64,000 nt of DNA from Cystobasidium ongulense (GCA_022835595.1 BQUP01000006.1:881307-945306); one strand, 5' to 3'; counted from the first letter of the stretch, positions 29,726-42,315 are shown. Numbers and translations: made by a program. The notes: generated by a model from the sequence alone, not told the origin.

Positions 29726-32700
29726 TCATGCTGTACTCTCTTTCTCTTGCTTTGTCTTGGGTTTCCCCCGACCTCGACTAATGCCAGTACTACCTCCGCG
29801 CCCGCCTCTTTGGGCACTTCCGCCTCGTTGCGCACCCCCGCCTCGTCCCCCTCGTCCACGTAGAGCACCCTTCTCGGGTTTTGTGACAATGCCAGCTGCT
29901 TCTTGAGCCCGCCTACTCTCTTCCTCGAACCAGGAAAGAAACTCAGCTTCCTGCCGGACGGCATCTTCTTCTGCTTGAATTTCCATCAAGCTGCAATACT
30001 ACTCAGCATGCTGTCCCATATATGCTCAATATGAGTGAACTCACCTCATGGGCCCGCGAGCCTTTCGTATAGCATCCTTTTCTGTGTCCTGTAGATTTTG
30101 AATCGTCGCGAATGATTGAGATGTACCGCTTTGAGGATCCGGCGTAGGCACCACCGATACAGTCGAAATGTAGTTGACCCAGGGTGTGTCATGCGAGCGC
30201 GTTTCCGGTGGTCGATTGTAGGAAGACACATCCCGCTTTGGCTGCAATCTCACTGGTGTGATTACAGGCGCGTTTGCAGCGTTCACGTCACGGCCCTGAC
30301 TGGTGTTTTCTCCTGCTTTTCCTGCCTGAGCTGATGGAGCTCTGCGATTCAGCGGACTCGAAGTATCGGGCGTTGCTCTGCCAGACGTCGTGCGCGGCAT
30401 AGATATAGACCCCGGGACTTGCTTTTGTTGCGCTTGTATACCAGAAAGCGAAGGTTTTTCCTGGTCAATTTGCGGCGGCTTCCAGACTCCTGGCAAGATA
30501 GGACGCCATGGTGACGAGGCTTTCTCTGCGCTACTAGCTGTAGCACCAATGACATCGGACTGTGAAGAGGCCTGCTGTCGCTTCCTCTCCTTTTGAGTGA
30601 GCTTATGCGGAGGTGAAACAGGCGAACTTTCTATATTGCGCGTCGAAGAGTGGGTTTCAGATGTTCTACGCGGTGGTATGTATGCATTTTTGGGAGGGGT
30701 TTGATTTTCCTGCGCCATAATCTCCTGAAAGCTGGGAGTGGCAAGCCCGGTTGGGCGCCGCCAAGGGAGAGCTTGAACACGATCCCCGCCTAGCTTTGTT
30801 CGCAAGGGATCGGCGAATTGTGGCTGAGGTGGGACAGGCTCATCTAATTGCAAATCCTCCATCTCGAAAGTCTCACCATCGTCACCATTCGAAGGTCGTG
30901 TGATGGGGCTAGTCGCCGATAAGGCCGAGAGAGCTGGCGATGGCGGTACCCTTGTGGGAGACATGGCTGTTGTAGGTGACGGTAACATATTTGGCGATAA
31001 TCTAAGCGATGCCGAGAATTGTGCCGGAGAAAGCTTCGGAGATCTGATTGAATAGTTGGCATTTCTGGTATATCTTCGGTATCCTCCCGTTGGCTTTGGG
31101 ATATCTAGCTCTTTCACGAAATCGGGGTACTTTTCCCGTAACTCGGCGTTCGCCTTGGCAGACCGAGCTGTTCGTGGAAGCCGGTCCAGCTGCCTTCTAC
31201 GGCAAAATGCAGCCAGTCTGTCCAAAGCATGAGCTGGCAGCAAATCCAGAAGTCGCTGCTCCAGCATAGTCTCGATGTTGCAAGCCATATATTGCATGCA
31301 GACCTCCTGCAGGCTGGAAGCTTCGTAGAAGATCGCTTCACACAGGAGAGCGCACACGGTATTTAGGTTGACTGCAAATTTTCGTGTTTAGCAGCAGAAG
31401 TATTGTGACTTGCCAAATGAAGCCCGCTTACCGAAAGGACGAATTATCTTCGAGCAAACAGCACGCAGTCGATCCAGCATGAGTTCGTTTGCAACAGAGA
31501 GAACTGATATCGCGAAGTTGAGTCTGTCCTCGGGAGTCTCATATTCTGCTTGGAAAAGTCAACTCAGCGTCATGAAATGGTATTAAGCGATCAACATACT
31601 TCTTCGTTGCAAGCGTTCCAGGGCATTCTCTGCGTAAAGATCCTCAATTGCAATCTCGACAATCTCGGTGTCAAGATGCTGCAGATCTATAGATAAAGAT
31701 TGATGTGATTTATCATCGGGCCCGGATTCCATGCGCTCAGAATACCAATCAGGGTCCTTGAAGATCGCCTGTAAGTCAAATCGCTTTTAGTCTTATTGTC
31801 GACAATCAAGCTGGCTCAAACGCCGCTTACCTCAAAGAATGGACAAGTTGCTCGTAAGACAGTAGAATGGCACCGTATGTCTCTCTCAGCTGTCCGCAAG
31901 ACAACGTCGTAGTCGGCCCACGACTGGAAGAGCTGGAGTGTCGACGAAGACAGGGTGGGCTCCGGTGAAATTTTGCCATAGCCTCTTAAAGCTTCCGACA
32001 GACTCGATATTTGCAGTGAATCCGCCAGCTGAGATAGCTCGTGCTTGATACTTTGAACGTCTAGTCCTAATTTTGGAAACTGTGCGTGTATACGTCGGAA
32101 CACCCGGCCATCGAAGATAGCTGGAACACTATCGCCGTATAGGTAGTGAAGGAGCAAGAGGAGCGTTATTTGCTGACACTTTGGTATCGATAGCGTCGGC
32201 GTGCCATCCGTGGTGTATTGCATTCCAGAAATCACTTCACTTGCGCGTATGACCCGCTTCAATATGGGACTGCGAGCCAACAAGATCGTTGAGTGTACCG
32301 GGATCTTATATGTCGCATCTTCAGTCACAAGCAGGGTATCGCTACCAGCTAGCGGCAATGACCAAGCAGGACTCCATGCGTTGAGTATTTGGCAGATCCT
32401 TGCACAGTTGAGGATGTCCGCTTCGACCGTATCGTCCTCGTCATCTTCGCCATTATCATTGAGTTCGGTATCTGTGCTCTTGAAATAAGGTAGGGTAGAT
32501 TCCGCCTTGTCCTTAGCTAGAGCCTCATTGAGGCGCCTGTAGTGTGGCAGAAGGCAAAGAAGCCTCGTGGATAGACTCTCCCCTGCGGACGGAATTTGCA
32601 CAAGAGGAGCATCGCGGCGAATTGCGCCATAGCCACCAGATGAGCTGACTGCAACTTGAGTGACCCGCTGTAGGTTTGCCACTTTGCTAAACTTATGGTT

Positions 32701-34657
32701 ACGCCGAATGGGTCCGGTAGTGCCTCCCCGTAGATCGACACCTTTCACTGATGACAGCTCCTTTCGTCTTGCGCTCACGTAGACATGACCTGATCTAGTT
32801 GCTATAATGATAGTATCTCCAGCTATGGCCGCATCTTTGCATGCTGTAAAGACTTTGCGCTCTTCCCAGACGCGATATGGCTTTATATCGCGGCCGTGAT
32901 TACTTGGCACAGTTGATGGCGCTTCAAGTGATGGATTGTCCAGCTGCCATGAGAAGAGGTCTCCCATACTTGTAATGGCTATGAACTGGCCCCCGCTTCC
33001 GTCAATCTTGGTTACAACGGGTCGCCAGGACAGCTTTGGCGGTCGATATGGCTGCATTGCTGCTGGCAATCTTGTCATGGGGAAAGCAATCCTAAAATGC
33101 GTATCTCGGTGTAACACGAGAACCTCGCCGGACTCTAAAAGGCATACGGTTGCCACTTCGGTAGCGCATACCTGCTTGATAGGTTTATCTACAGCTGCCA
33201 CTTTACGCGGTATAGGTTGGATTGGCGTAGCGCTGGAAGAGTAACCTAGCTGACCATTGTTCTTGCCCCAGGTAAACAGAGCATCTTCGGTATACGCAAC
33301 GCTATGATAGCGCGACGCTGCGACACCCTTGACGAACTCCTTCTTGAACACACCGAAGAGTCGCTTGGGCGTGACTTGAACCATGTCATGATCCGCAGCT
33401 CCCGCTTTTGGGGCCGCTGCAGTCTCGGCGGGGTGTCCCAGAACGGAGAAGGCCTGGGAAGCCCATACATTCAGCCAAATGCGTCCTCACAGATTGCTTG
33501 TGGTGTAGCTTACGTTTAGGCCAAAGGTATAGACATTGCCTTCTTGGGTAAGCACGATATTATGGTCTTGTCCAAGCGCGAAATCTATGACCTTTTGACT
33601 TTCGAAACCTTTCAGAGGTTCAAATGCGAATTGTGGATGATTATGGCTATGACCAAGCCGGCCAGTTGTAGATCCGAAACCACACATTCGGAAATTACCA
33701 CGAGGCTCATCGGTAAGCAAGCCAGAGTGCAGCTTAGACATCGCTATCTTCTCCACGGCAACAGAATCAAAGCTGTCGGCGACACGGGTATCTTCTTCAC
33801 CGGGCTTCTTGTATGTAGGCACAGCGCGCTCTAGGACGATGCGCTCTGCAAAAGTACGCTCGCTGTCACCTTGCAAGCCGAGAACGTAATTTCGATTTGC
33901 TCCCCACGTTACGAGCTCCCGACGACAGTCCTCTTGCTCGTCTTTCGGAATGTTGTCGAGCAGGTCCATTGGGTTGGTTCCCAGAAGCGTAGAGTTCAAC
34001 AGATCGAAGGCAGTCAAGCCTGGTGAGACACATTGAACGTCAGTCCGGCTTATTGCCAAGGAACGCTGGGAAGTATCTCACCTTCCCAATCGCGGAGAAT
34101 AGTACTGGTGTCGGGATGTTGCAGAAGCCGTCGGACTAGGACCATGTTGCCGGCATAAACAGCTCTGCAAAAAAATCGACATCAAGTAAGCTCCACTGGA
34201 ATTGATGCACATCTGAGAATTACCTATGAAGAGCCGTCCAACCATTTTCCTTATCTTGAAGATTGACATTAAGGACTGGCGATTTGAGAAGAGCCTCAAG
34301 GTAGTCCAAGCTGGTAATGACCTCCGGCGGCGAGTCTTCTGGGAACGCTGCGATTTCAGAAGCTACAAGATGGAGAACTGAGCGCCCTAGTCTATCTCGA
34401 GCGTTGACTTCATCTTTCGAAGGACCATTCTGGAAGTTCGATTCGTTGACATAGCCTCCTCCGAAGCGCGGCGAACGCGACAGACTACCTGAAGCTCCAT
34501 AGCTTCCTGCACCTCCACCAGCTATGGTGGCGGCAGACTCCTTGCCCTTCTTCGAGGCTGAAGCTCCATTGAAGCTAGATGGCGACAGAAATGCCCTGAA
34601 GCGGGCGATGTCCCGCTGCTCATAGATCTGATGCAGGACCGAAGTATGAACGCTCAT
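29726..34657 (-). CDS. ankyrin-RCC1-BTB protein (IBtk-like)
   Basis: Large multidomain protein, start ATG at 34657 (MSVHTSVLHQIYEQRD). Ankyrin repeats come first (DRLGRSVLHLVASE, NVNLQDKENGWTALHR, AVYAGNMVLVRRLLQHPDT). RCC1-like repeats follow (ELVTWGANRNYVLGL, RMCGFGSTTGRLGH, GQDHNIVLTQEGNVYTFGLN, LFTWGKNNGQLGYSS). Then BTB segments: SDTLLVTEDATYKIPVHSTI and DYDVVLRTAERDIRCHSTV. Helical BACK-like part (MCALLCEAIFYEASSLQEV), a Ser/Pro-rich linker, and a C-terminus EAEFLSWFEEESRR plus an Arg-Gly-rich tail (RGGRGGGAQRGG). This order is that of inhibitor-of-Btk proteins, thought to be cullin-3 adaptors. Around eight introns. About 1400 residues. The human partner kinase does not exist in fungi, so the name is only descriptive. 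Confidence 0.85.
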
Positions 34658-35208
34658 GCACTGATGAATCCAGAAGAGATTGCCCGATTGTAGAGGCAAG
34701 TTCCTGCCAGAACAGGAGACAACCTCTGGGCGATCTTTTCTGTAAAGTAGCTAGCTAGACGCGGAAGTTCAAAAGGACTGCCGGCTTCTTCTAGCTGTCC
34801 TGAATTGTGGCTAAGCTCGTGAAAGCTTCTGTGCTGTTCGCGACAGGTATCGTAGCTCGTCTGGCTGCTCTTTGCTCCGATCTTCTGGCACTTGTTATCG
34901 CAAGCGCGGCAATTGGCTATGGCTTGAGTAGCGTGCGAAACTTTCTTGTAGTAGCACGCAATGCGTCCTCGCAGTGTCCGAATAGATCCTACGGCCGTGC
35001 TTTGAGGTGTTGATGCGACTTTAATGCGAGCTGAACGGCACCTTGTTCGAGTCGATGAGGTCGGCGTCGGCGATTGTTGCAGTCTGGTGACTCGAGAGCT
35101 GTGGTCACAACCAGCTACGGGACTCTGATGGTATACAAGCTCGTAGAGGCCGCCCAAGTACGGTAGTGCTGCTGACTTTCTAGTAAGAAGCAACGATGCA
35201 AAGCAAGG
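34658..35208 (-). other. long open frame without ATG, upstream of the IBtk-like gene
   Basis: A minus-strand frame of about 180 codons, from 35208 to a stop ending at 34654, overlapping the next gene's start in another frame. It contains no Met. Content: YLGGLYELVYHQSPVAGC, CYYKKVSHATQAIANCRACD, CREQHRSFHELSHNSGQLEE. It has spaced cysteines and amphipathic parts and looks like real protein, but no family came to mind. It may be the last exon of a gene whose first exon (ATG near 35274, MRHVRPCLGGGLHARF) is spliced to it, though no join I tried keeps frame. Otherwise it is promoter sequence. Confidence 0.25.
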
Positions 35209-35332
35209 TCATTCGAGAAGAAACGTGCGTGGAGTCCGCCACCGAGGCAAGGTCGAACGTGACGCATCGTCACGATACAGGCTTCCAAAGGAAGAAGTGT
35301 TACTGGAAACATTGATTCTGGGCTACTAATGT

Positions 35333-36797
35333 CTATACTCTATCCGCCTTGGGCTTGGGAGGTTGACCATATACAGTTTCGGGTTGCTCTGCAGGAGGGT
35401 GTGGTGGCGGCGCGTAAATAGGGCAAAGCAGGAGCAGATAGAGAGACATGCAATCGAATCAGTTATCCGTCGAGCATGAGCATATATACTGATTGGTCTA
35501 TGCTGAAACTCACTGAGAATATCTTTGAAGATGCCAGATACTGACTTGTCCCATATTTGTCTGAAGAAAGTCACGCCCACTGCAGTCAAAGCATGCTCAT
35601 CTACGAAATTGCGAGCACTAAAGTCTGTGGCTTCCTCGTCTGATAAAGCAACTGCATCCGGCAAGGCTTTCGACTGTTTGAGGAGAACATACGTATAGCG
35701 ATGATACCGCGTGCCTTTCTCTGGATGGGGAGGAGTGTATGAGAGCAGAGTGCGCCCGCTGGACTCGTTGATGGTGTTTGTGGTGGCCGAAAGGGGAATG
35801 TTGGATCTGTGATGTATATCTGCGTCAAGTACACGTCTACCACTAATTGGTGTCGTAACTTACAGTGCCAAGTGGCATTTTGTACGGAAACCGTCGTGAC
35901 GGGCATCGGGCGAATCTGTTCAGCACAATAATCAGCAAAAGATGTACAACTAGCCCGGTTAAAGAACTACTAACCAGGATCAAGAACAAGTAACGTGTAC
36001 ATGCGCTCTTCAGGGTGGAAGACTTGGACCTTCAGTTCAGGAGCTTTGATGGTCTGAGAAAGCATTCGACGTTAGAAGGGCCGAATAACGCTACACATGG
36101 GAATCAAAACGAGCTTACTTGTTCGGGTTTCAAGTAAGATCCAGGCTCGACCGAAGCGCCGTTTACCAATACTCGTAGATCTGCCTTTGGTTCGAGCCGA
36201 CCAAGAATGTCCGGCACAATGTTCATTTGTGATACTCTTTGCATCTTTGAAAAGAAAAGAGGACCGTCGTTCAGCATCTCTGGAATCAGCTTAGCGAATG
36301 ATTGCACTGACTAGAACGCCGAGGTCTCCGTTGTCTCGCCATGCTTGTTCTGCTAGGTATCGATTGACGGCTTTTGCCATGTCGGCTGAACGAGGCAAAT
36401 CACAAATTTGAGCGCGTGTACCGGGCGATGAATTTCCAAGGAATCACTAACCACGACCATTTCTGAACTGCCATCTAATCTCAGGGTCGTTTACCAGACT
36501 TGCAATTTCAGTAGCCGTGATCTGGTTCAGCAAATCAATTCTGCTACTGTTCGATACATCGGATCCCAGAGACTGTAGTTTCTTGTTGAGTTCCTCGAGT
36601 GACTTCAACTTCTCTTGCTTATCCTGCTCAATGTAAGCCAAAGCCTCATCGTATGCTGGTAGTGAGCCTGCTGGAACAGGTCGCGAGTAGGTTGATGCCG
36701 ATGAACTTGAACTTGTCGATGCGGAAGCTTGAGGAGCGCTTCTCGCGAGCGACCGCCTGCTTAGCGTTCTTCTGGTAGCTGCACAGCACGACTGCAT
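35333..36797 (-). CDS. MRPL35: mitochondrial large ribosomal subunit protein mL38 (MRPL35)
   Basis: PEBP-fold mitoribosomal protein. N-terminal presequence is Arg/Ser-rich (MQSCCAATRRTLSRRSLARS), then a coiled segment (DKQEKLKSLEELNKKLQ) and QITATEIASLVNDPEIRWQF. Then PLFFSKMQRVSQMNIVPDIL, LRVLVNGASVEPGSYLKPEQ, TIKAPELKVQVFHPEERMYT and DPDSPDARHDGF. The terminal part has PPHPEKGTRYHRYTYVLLKQ and FFRQIWDKSVSGIFKDIL, ending PPKPKADRV. Ten or so exons. All mL38 blocks are in order. It shares a 157-bp divergent promoter with the mitochondrial kinase gene. Confidence 0.9.
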
Positions 36798-36954
36798 GGT
36801 AATATGCTGTATGATATATGGGTTGTCTGGAAGCAACAAGATCTTGCAAAGAAAGCACAAGCATCACAATTCCTCGATTGCCTTTTGTAGTGGGCTTGAA
36901 GGACATTTGACAGAATCGTGTATTCTTGCATCTGCATTACACGCAACAATCAGA

Positions 36955-38745
36955 TGAGACGCTCATCTGTCAGACGGCTGCTCAATAGAGCGTCTAAGCC
37001 AAGCAGACCATTCGCCGGTCACGGTGGGTTCGCCGTTCTGGCTGCATCTCCGACTGCCTCGACGTCAAGGAACACAATCGAGTACGAGCTGCAAGCACTC
37101 GCACAGCAAGAGAGCATATTCAAGGCATATCTACATAATCAGTCTGCGCACATATCCCGCCTTTCTCACTCACGACACTTCTCAGCTTCAGCGAGAGCCA
37201 GGCGCGGGCGTACGGTTCAACAAGCGGAGGATGCAGCTGAAAGTGGAGGAGCTCCTCAACACGTCTCAGAAAGATTGCTTCGGAAATTTGCAGAAAGTCC
37301 GCCCAACTATGGTGAGTGTCTAACACCCGCAAGAATACACGAATATGCTGCTGTAAGACTGACTTGCGACTCGCAGTCACTATAAGCGACCTCACACGCT
37401 TCGGGAAGCCACCTTTATCGCCAGAAGCTATCATAGCATCGGCTGAAGCTACCCGGGCAGAGCTACCGCACCGATTAGCTCGCAGGGTGCGCATTCTATC
37501 CGCACTGGGGCTGCACCACCGTCTGAATATGCTTCCTGCAGGTCCTGGCACATCGGTCTTTACCTTTTATAGTCGGGAGAAATCCATACATAGCGCAAGT
37601 GTACAATCTATACGAGTCGTCCTTCCAGACACTATCTGCCTTTCCACCTATCAAAACACTAGAAGACAACGACGATTTCACGCGCACGCTCGATGAACTC
37701 GTCGAGGATCACTCCGATAACGTTCCAGTATTAGCCAAAGGTGTATTTTATTTGCAAGTTGGAAATGGAAAACGAAGAGCTGACATACCCACGAATGCCA
37801 ACAGGCTTTTCCGAATGCAAGCCATATCTCTCTGAAGAAGAAATATCCAACTTCTTCGACAGAGCAGTCCGCAATCGTATAGGGATACGTCTCATAGCAG
37901 AACAACATCTTGCGTATTCTTTCCTGACTGCCCGTCAAGGGAAAACGAGCGGTGGTAGGAACACAAAAGACAGCAGTCAAATAGGCGTGGTGGATACAAA
38001 GTGCACTCCTTCTAAAATTGTCCGAGCCTGTGGGTATCATGTAGAGACCCTTTGCGAAGGTGCCTATGGCATAGGTAAGACATTGATATGCGGTGTCTGC
38101 TTTGAATGATGCTAAGTATGTGCTGCCGTCACAGCTCCTGATCTTATTATCAATGGAGATAGCGAAGCACAGTTCGCATACATCCCTTCACATATCGAGT
38201 ACATTCTAAATGAGCTACTGAAGAACGCTTTCCGCGCCACCGCGGACGCTCACATCAACAGTGATTCCTCCCAAGACCTTCCTCCAGTCACAGTCACGAT
38301 AGCGAAATCGAAGTCATCACCCACAATGACAATCCGCGTTCGAGACGCAGGAGGCGGTATTCCACCCGAGATCTTGCCCAAGGTGAACGCTTATGCGTTC
38401 ACTACTGTAGATGGACAAGCGTCTAGTTCAGACAGTGGCGATACAGATGTTGAAAGCGACCATAGGGACGATGGGCCATATGGAGCACAGAATGCAGGTG
38501 GCGGTGTAGGGCTGGATGAGGTTTCTGGATTGCAAAGTAGCTCTGGTCATTTAGCTGGATTAGGTTTTGGTCTCCCACTCAGCAAATTGCACTGCGAGGT
38601 GAGCGAATGTTCTCGTCTTTACAAGTAAATGCCTCGCTCACATGTTGCCTGCTCTCAGTACTTTGGTGGTTCACTCGAGCTCGTGAGCTTGTATGGACAC
38701 GGGACAGATGCTTTCTTGGTGTTGAAAGGTGAAGAAGCTGCCTAA
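36955..38745 (+). CDS. mitochondrial pyruvate/branched-chain dehydrogenase kinase
   Basis: Mitochondrial protein kinase with a histidine-kinase-like ATPase fold (PDK/BCKDK family), which switches off 2-oxoacid dehydrogenase E1 by phosphorylation. It has an Arg-rich presequence, then LTRFGKPPLSPEAIIASAEA and RLARRVLAHRSLPFIVGRNP followed by YIAQVYNLYESSF. The ATP site is complete: HIEYILNELLKNAFRAT (N box), VRDAGGGIPPE (G1), GLGFGLPLSKLHCE and YFGGSLELVSLYGHGTD. An acidic insert (SSSDSGDTDVESDHRDDG) and Gly-rich loop enlarge the ATP lid. Five introns; one 60-nt intron starts GTGCGC right after RLARR. The substrate complex (pyruvate or branched-chain) cannot be told from sequence alone; it resembles the yeast Pkp1/Pkp2 type. 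Confidence 0.9.
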
Positions 38746-38930
38746 TGCATTGACACAATGTATATTCTGCCGTGAAGCGAATGTATACAGGCTCGTAACT
38801 AGTGTCATGTAAAATTACGGTGATATACCCATGAATGCATTGCACGAACGTAGAATTCTAGATGAGACAGCGCCTGGTGTACGACAAAGCTACCAAAGGG
38901 CGACGTGCCCAGCAAGTCAAAGCCGTCACG

Positions 38931-40690
38931 CTATGAGCTTCCTCCCTCATACACAGGCAGTTCTTGCAGGACGAACTCAAATACCTCTTGCTCCATGAGA
39001 TTCTGGAATTCTCCAACCAGAGCATTCTCATCCGCTGGACCACTGCTATTGCCGTACTTCTTTTTCCTCTTCTTATCAGCGCCGCCAACTAATCTAGCCA
39101 TGGTAGCATTATCGAGATTGGGTGTGAATGGCTTGAAATATTCGCTTAGTTCGTTGAGGGTTTTCTTGACGTTTGATGACGAGGCGGCGATATTGGGTGT
39201 CACCGCGCAGATAAAGTAATCGGCCGGAAGACCATAGCGAAGTACACATTCCACGTAGGATGCGACTACTTTCAGATGAATGACAAGAGAATACGCTTCG
39301 GAGAAGTTAATTCTTGATACACGGAGAAGGTCGGTCTGTAAAGTAAGTCAATGAGCTGAGAATAATCACCAAGGGTCGTAGGGGAATATGCTTACCCATA
39401 GCTCTTTCTCACTGGCTTCCAACTCCGTCAGTTCTTGATTCTGCTTTTCTACTGCGGCCTCGTTGTAGACAAACTCTCGAACGACGAACTTCTCGTCTCT
39501 GCACTTTTGTGCGAATTCATCTCTGACGCGACGGAATATAGTGACAGTGTAGAGGACAAAGTCGTTGTCTTGAGCGATTTTACTATCGGATGGATTGAGA
39601 GCGGTCAGATGTATGTTCCAATATATTTCTGTATGAGACAGTCAAAACGAGACTTACACTGCGCTGCGAGGCACAACCATCGATGTCAAGCGTTCATACT
39701 TTGTCTCGAACTCTTTGACATTGTTCTTTGGCACAGCAACGAAAACCGCCTCTAAGAACTCTGAATCCGCCAAATCTGGTACCTGATCCTTCTGAACCAC
39801 GGTTGATAGATCTCTAGTGGCGAGGTTTCCCGTTCTTTTCCTCTGCAAGCCAGCAAGTTGCCCTTTAGCGATGTTGTACGCAGAGAGCTTTTGCTTATGT
39901 ATAGTATCGAGACTTTGCATGTCTTTGGATAATGCATCGACTACATCGCTTAATGCTCTCCCCTCGACGCGGTACTTGGCCCGGTTCCATGACCATCCTG
40001 TTGGCCCTTCAGACATTTCGGCTGCTGCCTCACTATTGTTTGATGAGGTATCAAGAACACTAGGGTTTGTGAGAGGCGAAAGGTAGGGATGTCCGTCTTC
40101 TGTTAGAAGGTGTCGAATGTATGTGGCCGTATTGCCATCTTGCTGGGTCGTCAGGTTGCGAATGGTGTCTAAGGAAGAAGGAAGATCAGCTTGTGAAGTG
40201 CTTGAGGTCTACAGCTGTTAAAACAAGCTCACCGACAATCTTGTCAGTGACACCGTTGAAAACAGCGTCTTGCTTTGCGATTGTGTCTGCGAGCGTGAGC
40301 AGTGACGACAGGGTCCCGGTCTAGAAGGCAAGTCAAGCGAAAGCAGAGACATCAGTATGGTACGTAGACTCGTGTATACTGAGCAACATGCTACAGATAG
40401 TGTCGGCATGGCCGTCTTGAGTCGACCGTGGACACATTGGCCGTCCTGTTCGGCCCACTCGTCGTACTCACCTTGAAATCACCCCACTCGACCGGCCCAA
40501 CGCAAGCCAGTGTTTTCCCTGTTATCTTTCGAAAAGCAGCTCGACCTGTGCTAGCTACATCTCCGTGGCTTGAATAATCTGGCTGCACTGTTGGGTCTAG
40601 TCTCGCTTGAAGGTCCGCTATCATGTCCTGCGCATCGGCAGACGGGCTCAGCGGACTGCTGATAAGCCATACTGCGTGTGACGAAGGCAT
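38931..40690 (-). CDS. VMA5: V-type ATPase subunit C
   Basis: Peripheral stalk subunit joining V1 to V0; its release accompanies reversible disassembly. Start MPSSHAVWLISSPLSP, the normal N-terminus. Then TGKTLACVGPVEWGDFK, SSLLTLADTIAKQDAVF, WSWNRAKYRVEGRALSDVV and KLSAYNIAKGQLAGLQRKRT. Later NDFVLYTVTIFRRVRDEFAQ, TDLLRVSRINFSEAYSLVIH and LRYGLPADYFICAV, ending FEFVLQELPVYEGGSS. About six introns. Length about 400 aa, normal. Confidence 0.94.
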
Positions 40691-40708
40691 CGCTTCAAGA
40701 ATGAGGTC

Positions 40709-41224
40709 TCAGGCTGCTGCAATGTTGGATGTCTTGAGTTCCAGAAGAGGCCAATCTGAACAGATGCTGATGAGCGCAACAGGCAATCGAGCTCGGCTGA
40801 CACGAACGAGGCTCGATATTGACCCAACCACTGACGATGGAAGGCAGGCCTCAATTGCAGATTCGTTAGGCCACACCAATGTCTGGACACGCTTGAATAT
40901 GCGCGACACTGCACTTAGCAAGCGGTCTTCAAAGTTGATCGCGACGTTGGAGTATACACGTGCGGCGAATGTCCCGAAAAGCGCTCCTCGTTGATACAGC
41001 CATTTCCACACCGACAAGGTCTTCGTCGCACGCAGAAGCTTGCTAGCCAGCAATAGCTTTTCGTTAGAAGCAGGCGTCAACTCTGCGAAATCCCCGTTCT
41101 CGCAACATACATACCGCCGCGCTGCAGATGTAGAATTACCTAGCTGACCTGTACTTCTACCTTTCGTAAAGTCACCGGTCCCAAGGCTGACCTTCTGATT
41201 TGTGAACCTGTTCGAATATGCTAC
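40709..41224 (-). other. long open frame without ATG between VMA5 and the GNAT gene
   Basis: About 172 codons open on the minus strand, from just after the GNAT stop to 19 bp before the VMA5 start, with no Met anywhere. The content is protein-like: SNEKLLLASKLLRATKTLSV, WKWLYQRGALFGTF, RLLSAVSRIFKRVQTLVW. A plus-strand ATG frame (40623-40994) overlaps it and looks less natural. It could be a 3' exon of a gene overlapping GNAT, a use of a non-AUG start, or chance. No family was recognised. Confidence 0.25.
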
Positions 41225-41230
41225 AATATG

Positions 41231-42047
41231 TCATGCTTCTTTCACCATCATATATAAGGTGAGAGTCTTGCTTTCGCCTGTCAATGCACCTTCATCGTCC
41301 TTGACTTCGTAGTCTATCGTCCATTTGCCTTCATTGGTCAAGCCACTTCTTTCATATACTGGGACAGCGTGAGGGACTGATTCTATCAGCACCGGTATCC
41401 CCTGCTTCTCGGCTTCTTGTAAGCCCCATTCTATCAGCGCGCTCGCTACTCCCTTTCGCAGATGGTCTGGATGCGTAGCCAGAGCTATGAGGTTCCTGTT
41501 AGACAAGGTCTCTTAGCTCTTTCTTACAATTCCGACAAAATGCGATACTTACATATACTTGCGACCTCCCATGACGTTACAAGAATTTGCTGTCAGTGCT
41601 GGACCGAATCGCTTGCTAGCTTCCTCATCCACCGTGGGATCTTTCGTACTCTCGTCAACAGGTTTTGTAGGCGGCTCTAGCTTTTCCGAGGGATCTATGA
41701 CCGTCCATACACCATAACCTGCTATAGTACCTGGATCCTCCGGATCTATAGCTTTCATCGTAAATAGCTTAGGGTTACGCGTATTACCCAGGACTCTTTT
41801 GATAGCATTGTTGGTCTTTTCTTCTTCTGTTGAATTCTTTGGTCGACGATGAACAGGCCGTATATACTGATTGACTGTCGTCGGCGAAAGGTGTCAGTCA
41901 AAGGTACCACATGCAGTTACTTCGACACGTGACAAGAAGGAGCCCACTTTCAGAGTTCTCGAACGACTTCCATGCTATGTAGCCTATTTGGGGACAATCT
42001 GACTCGTCACACCTTGCAAGTATCCATTTCAACCGTTGATTCGGCAT
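41231..42047 (-). CDS. GNAT-family N-acetyltransferase
   Basis: Acetyl-CoA-dependent N-acetyltransferase. Start MPNQRLKWILARCDESD, then IGYIAWKSFENSE joined across an intron to INQYIRPVHRRPKNS, TIAGYGVWTVID, and a spacer rich in Glu/Pro. Motif A is LIALATHPDHLRKGVASALI (R-K-G-V-A acetyl-CoA loop), then VLIESVPHAVPVYERSGL and the C-terminal strand TLTLYMMVKEA. Three introns. The type resembles fungal N-acetyltransferases of unknown substrate. It shares a 268-bp divergent promoter with RTC1. Confidence 0.85.
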
Positions 42048-42235
42048 ATTTTCAATATGATTGCCAGTGTTTCTTCGAAGAGGTGTCGTTTCGGCGGGCA
42101 GTGGGAGCTGGAACAGAGTCAGCAAAGGCGGCGAAGTCTTAAGATTGCTCAGTAAGAATTAATTAATAGAAACTATATGGAAAGGAAGGCAAAGCAGACC
42201 AGAGGTAATGATAGACATTGCACTCAGCGCCGGCC

Positions 42236-42244
42236 TTTATATAG
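42236..42244 (+). promoter_or_regulatory. possible TATA box of RTC1
   Basis: TTTATATAG lies 72 bp before the RTC1 start codon in the RTC1/GNAT divergent promoter. The sequence is nearly palindromic (TATATA), so it could serve either direction. Confidence 0.35.
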
Positions 42245-42315
42245 GGTGATCGAACAGAAGCACATGCTTGCTTTAAAACGACCGGGGACCTGCATGGCGC
42301 AAGACACGATTATAC

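Noticed and set aside
36165-36200. GGTTCGAGCC resembling a tRNA B box
   Set aside because: Inside mL38 coding sequence, with no A box or cloverleaf around it.
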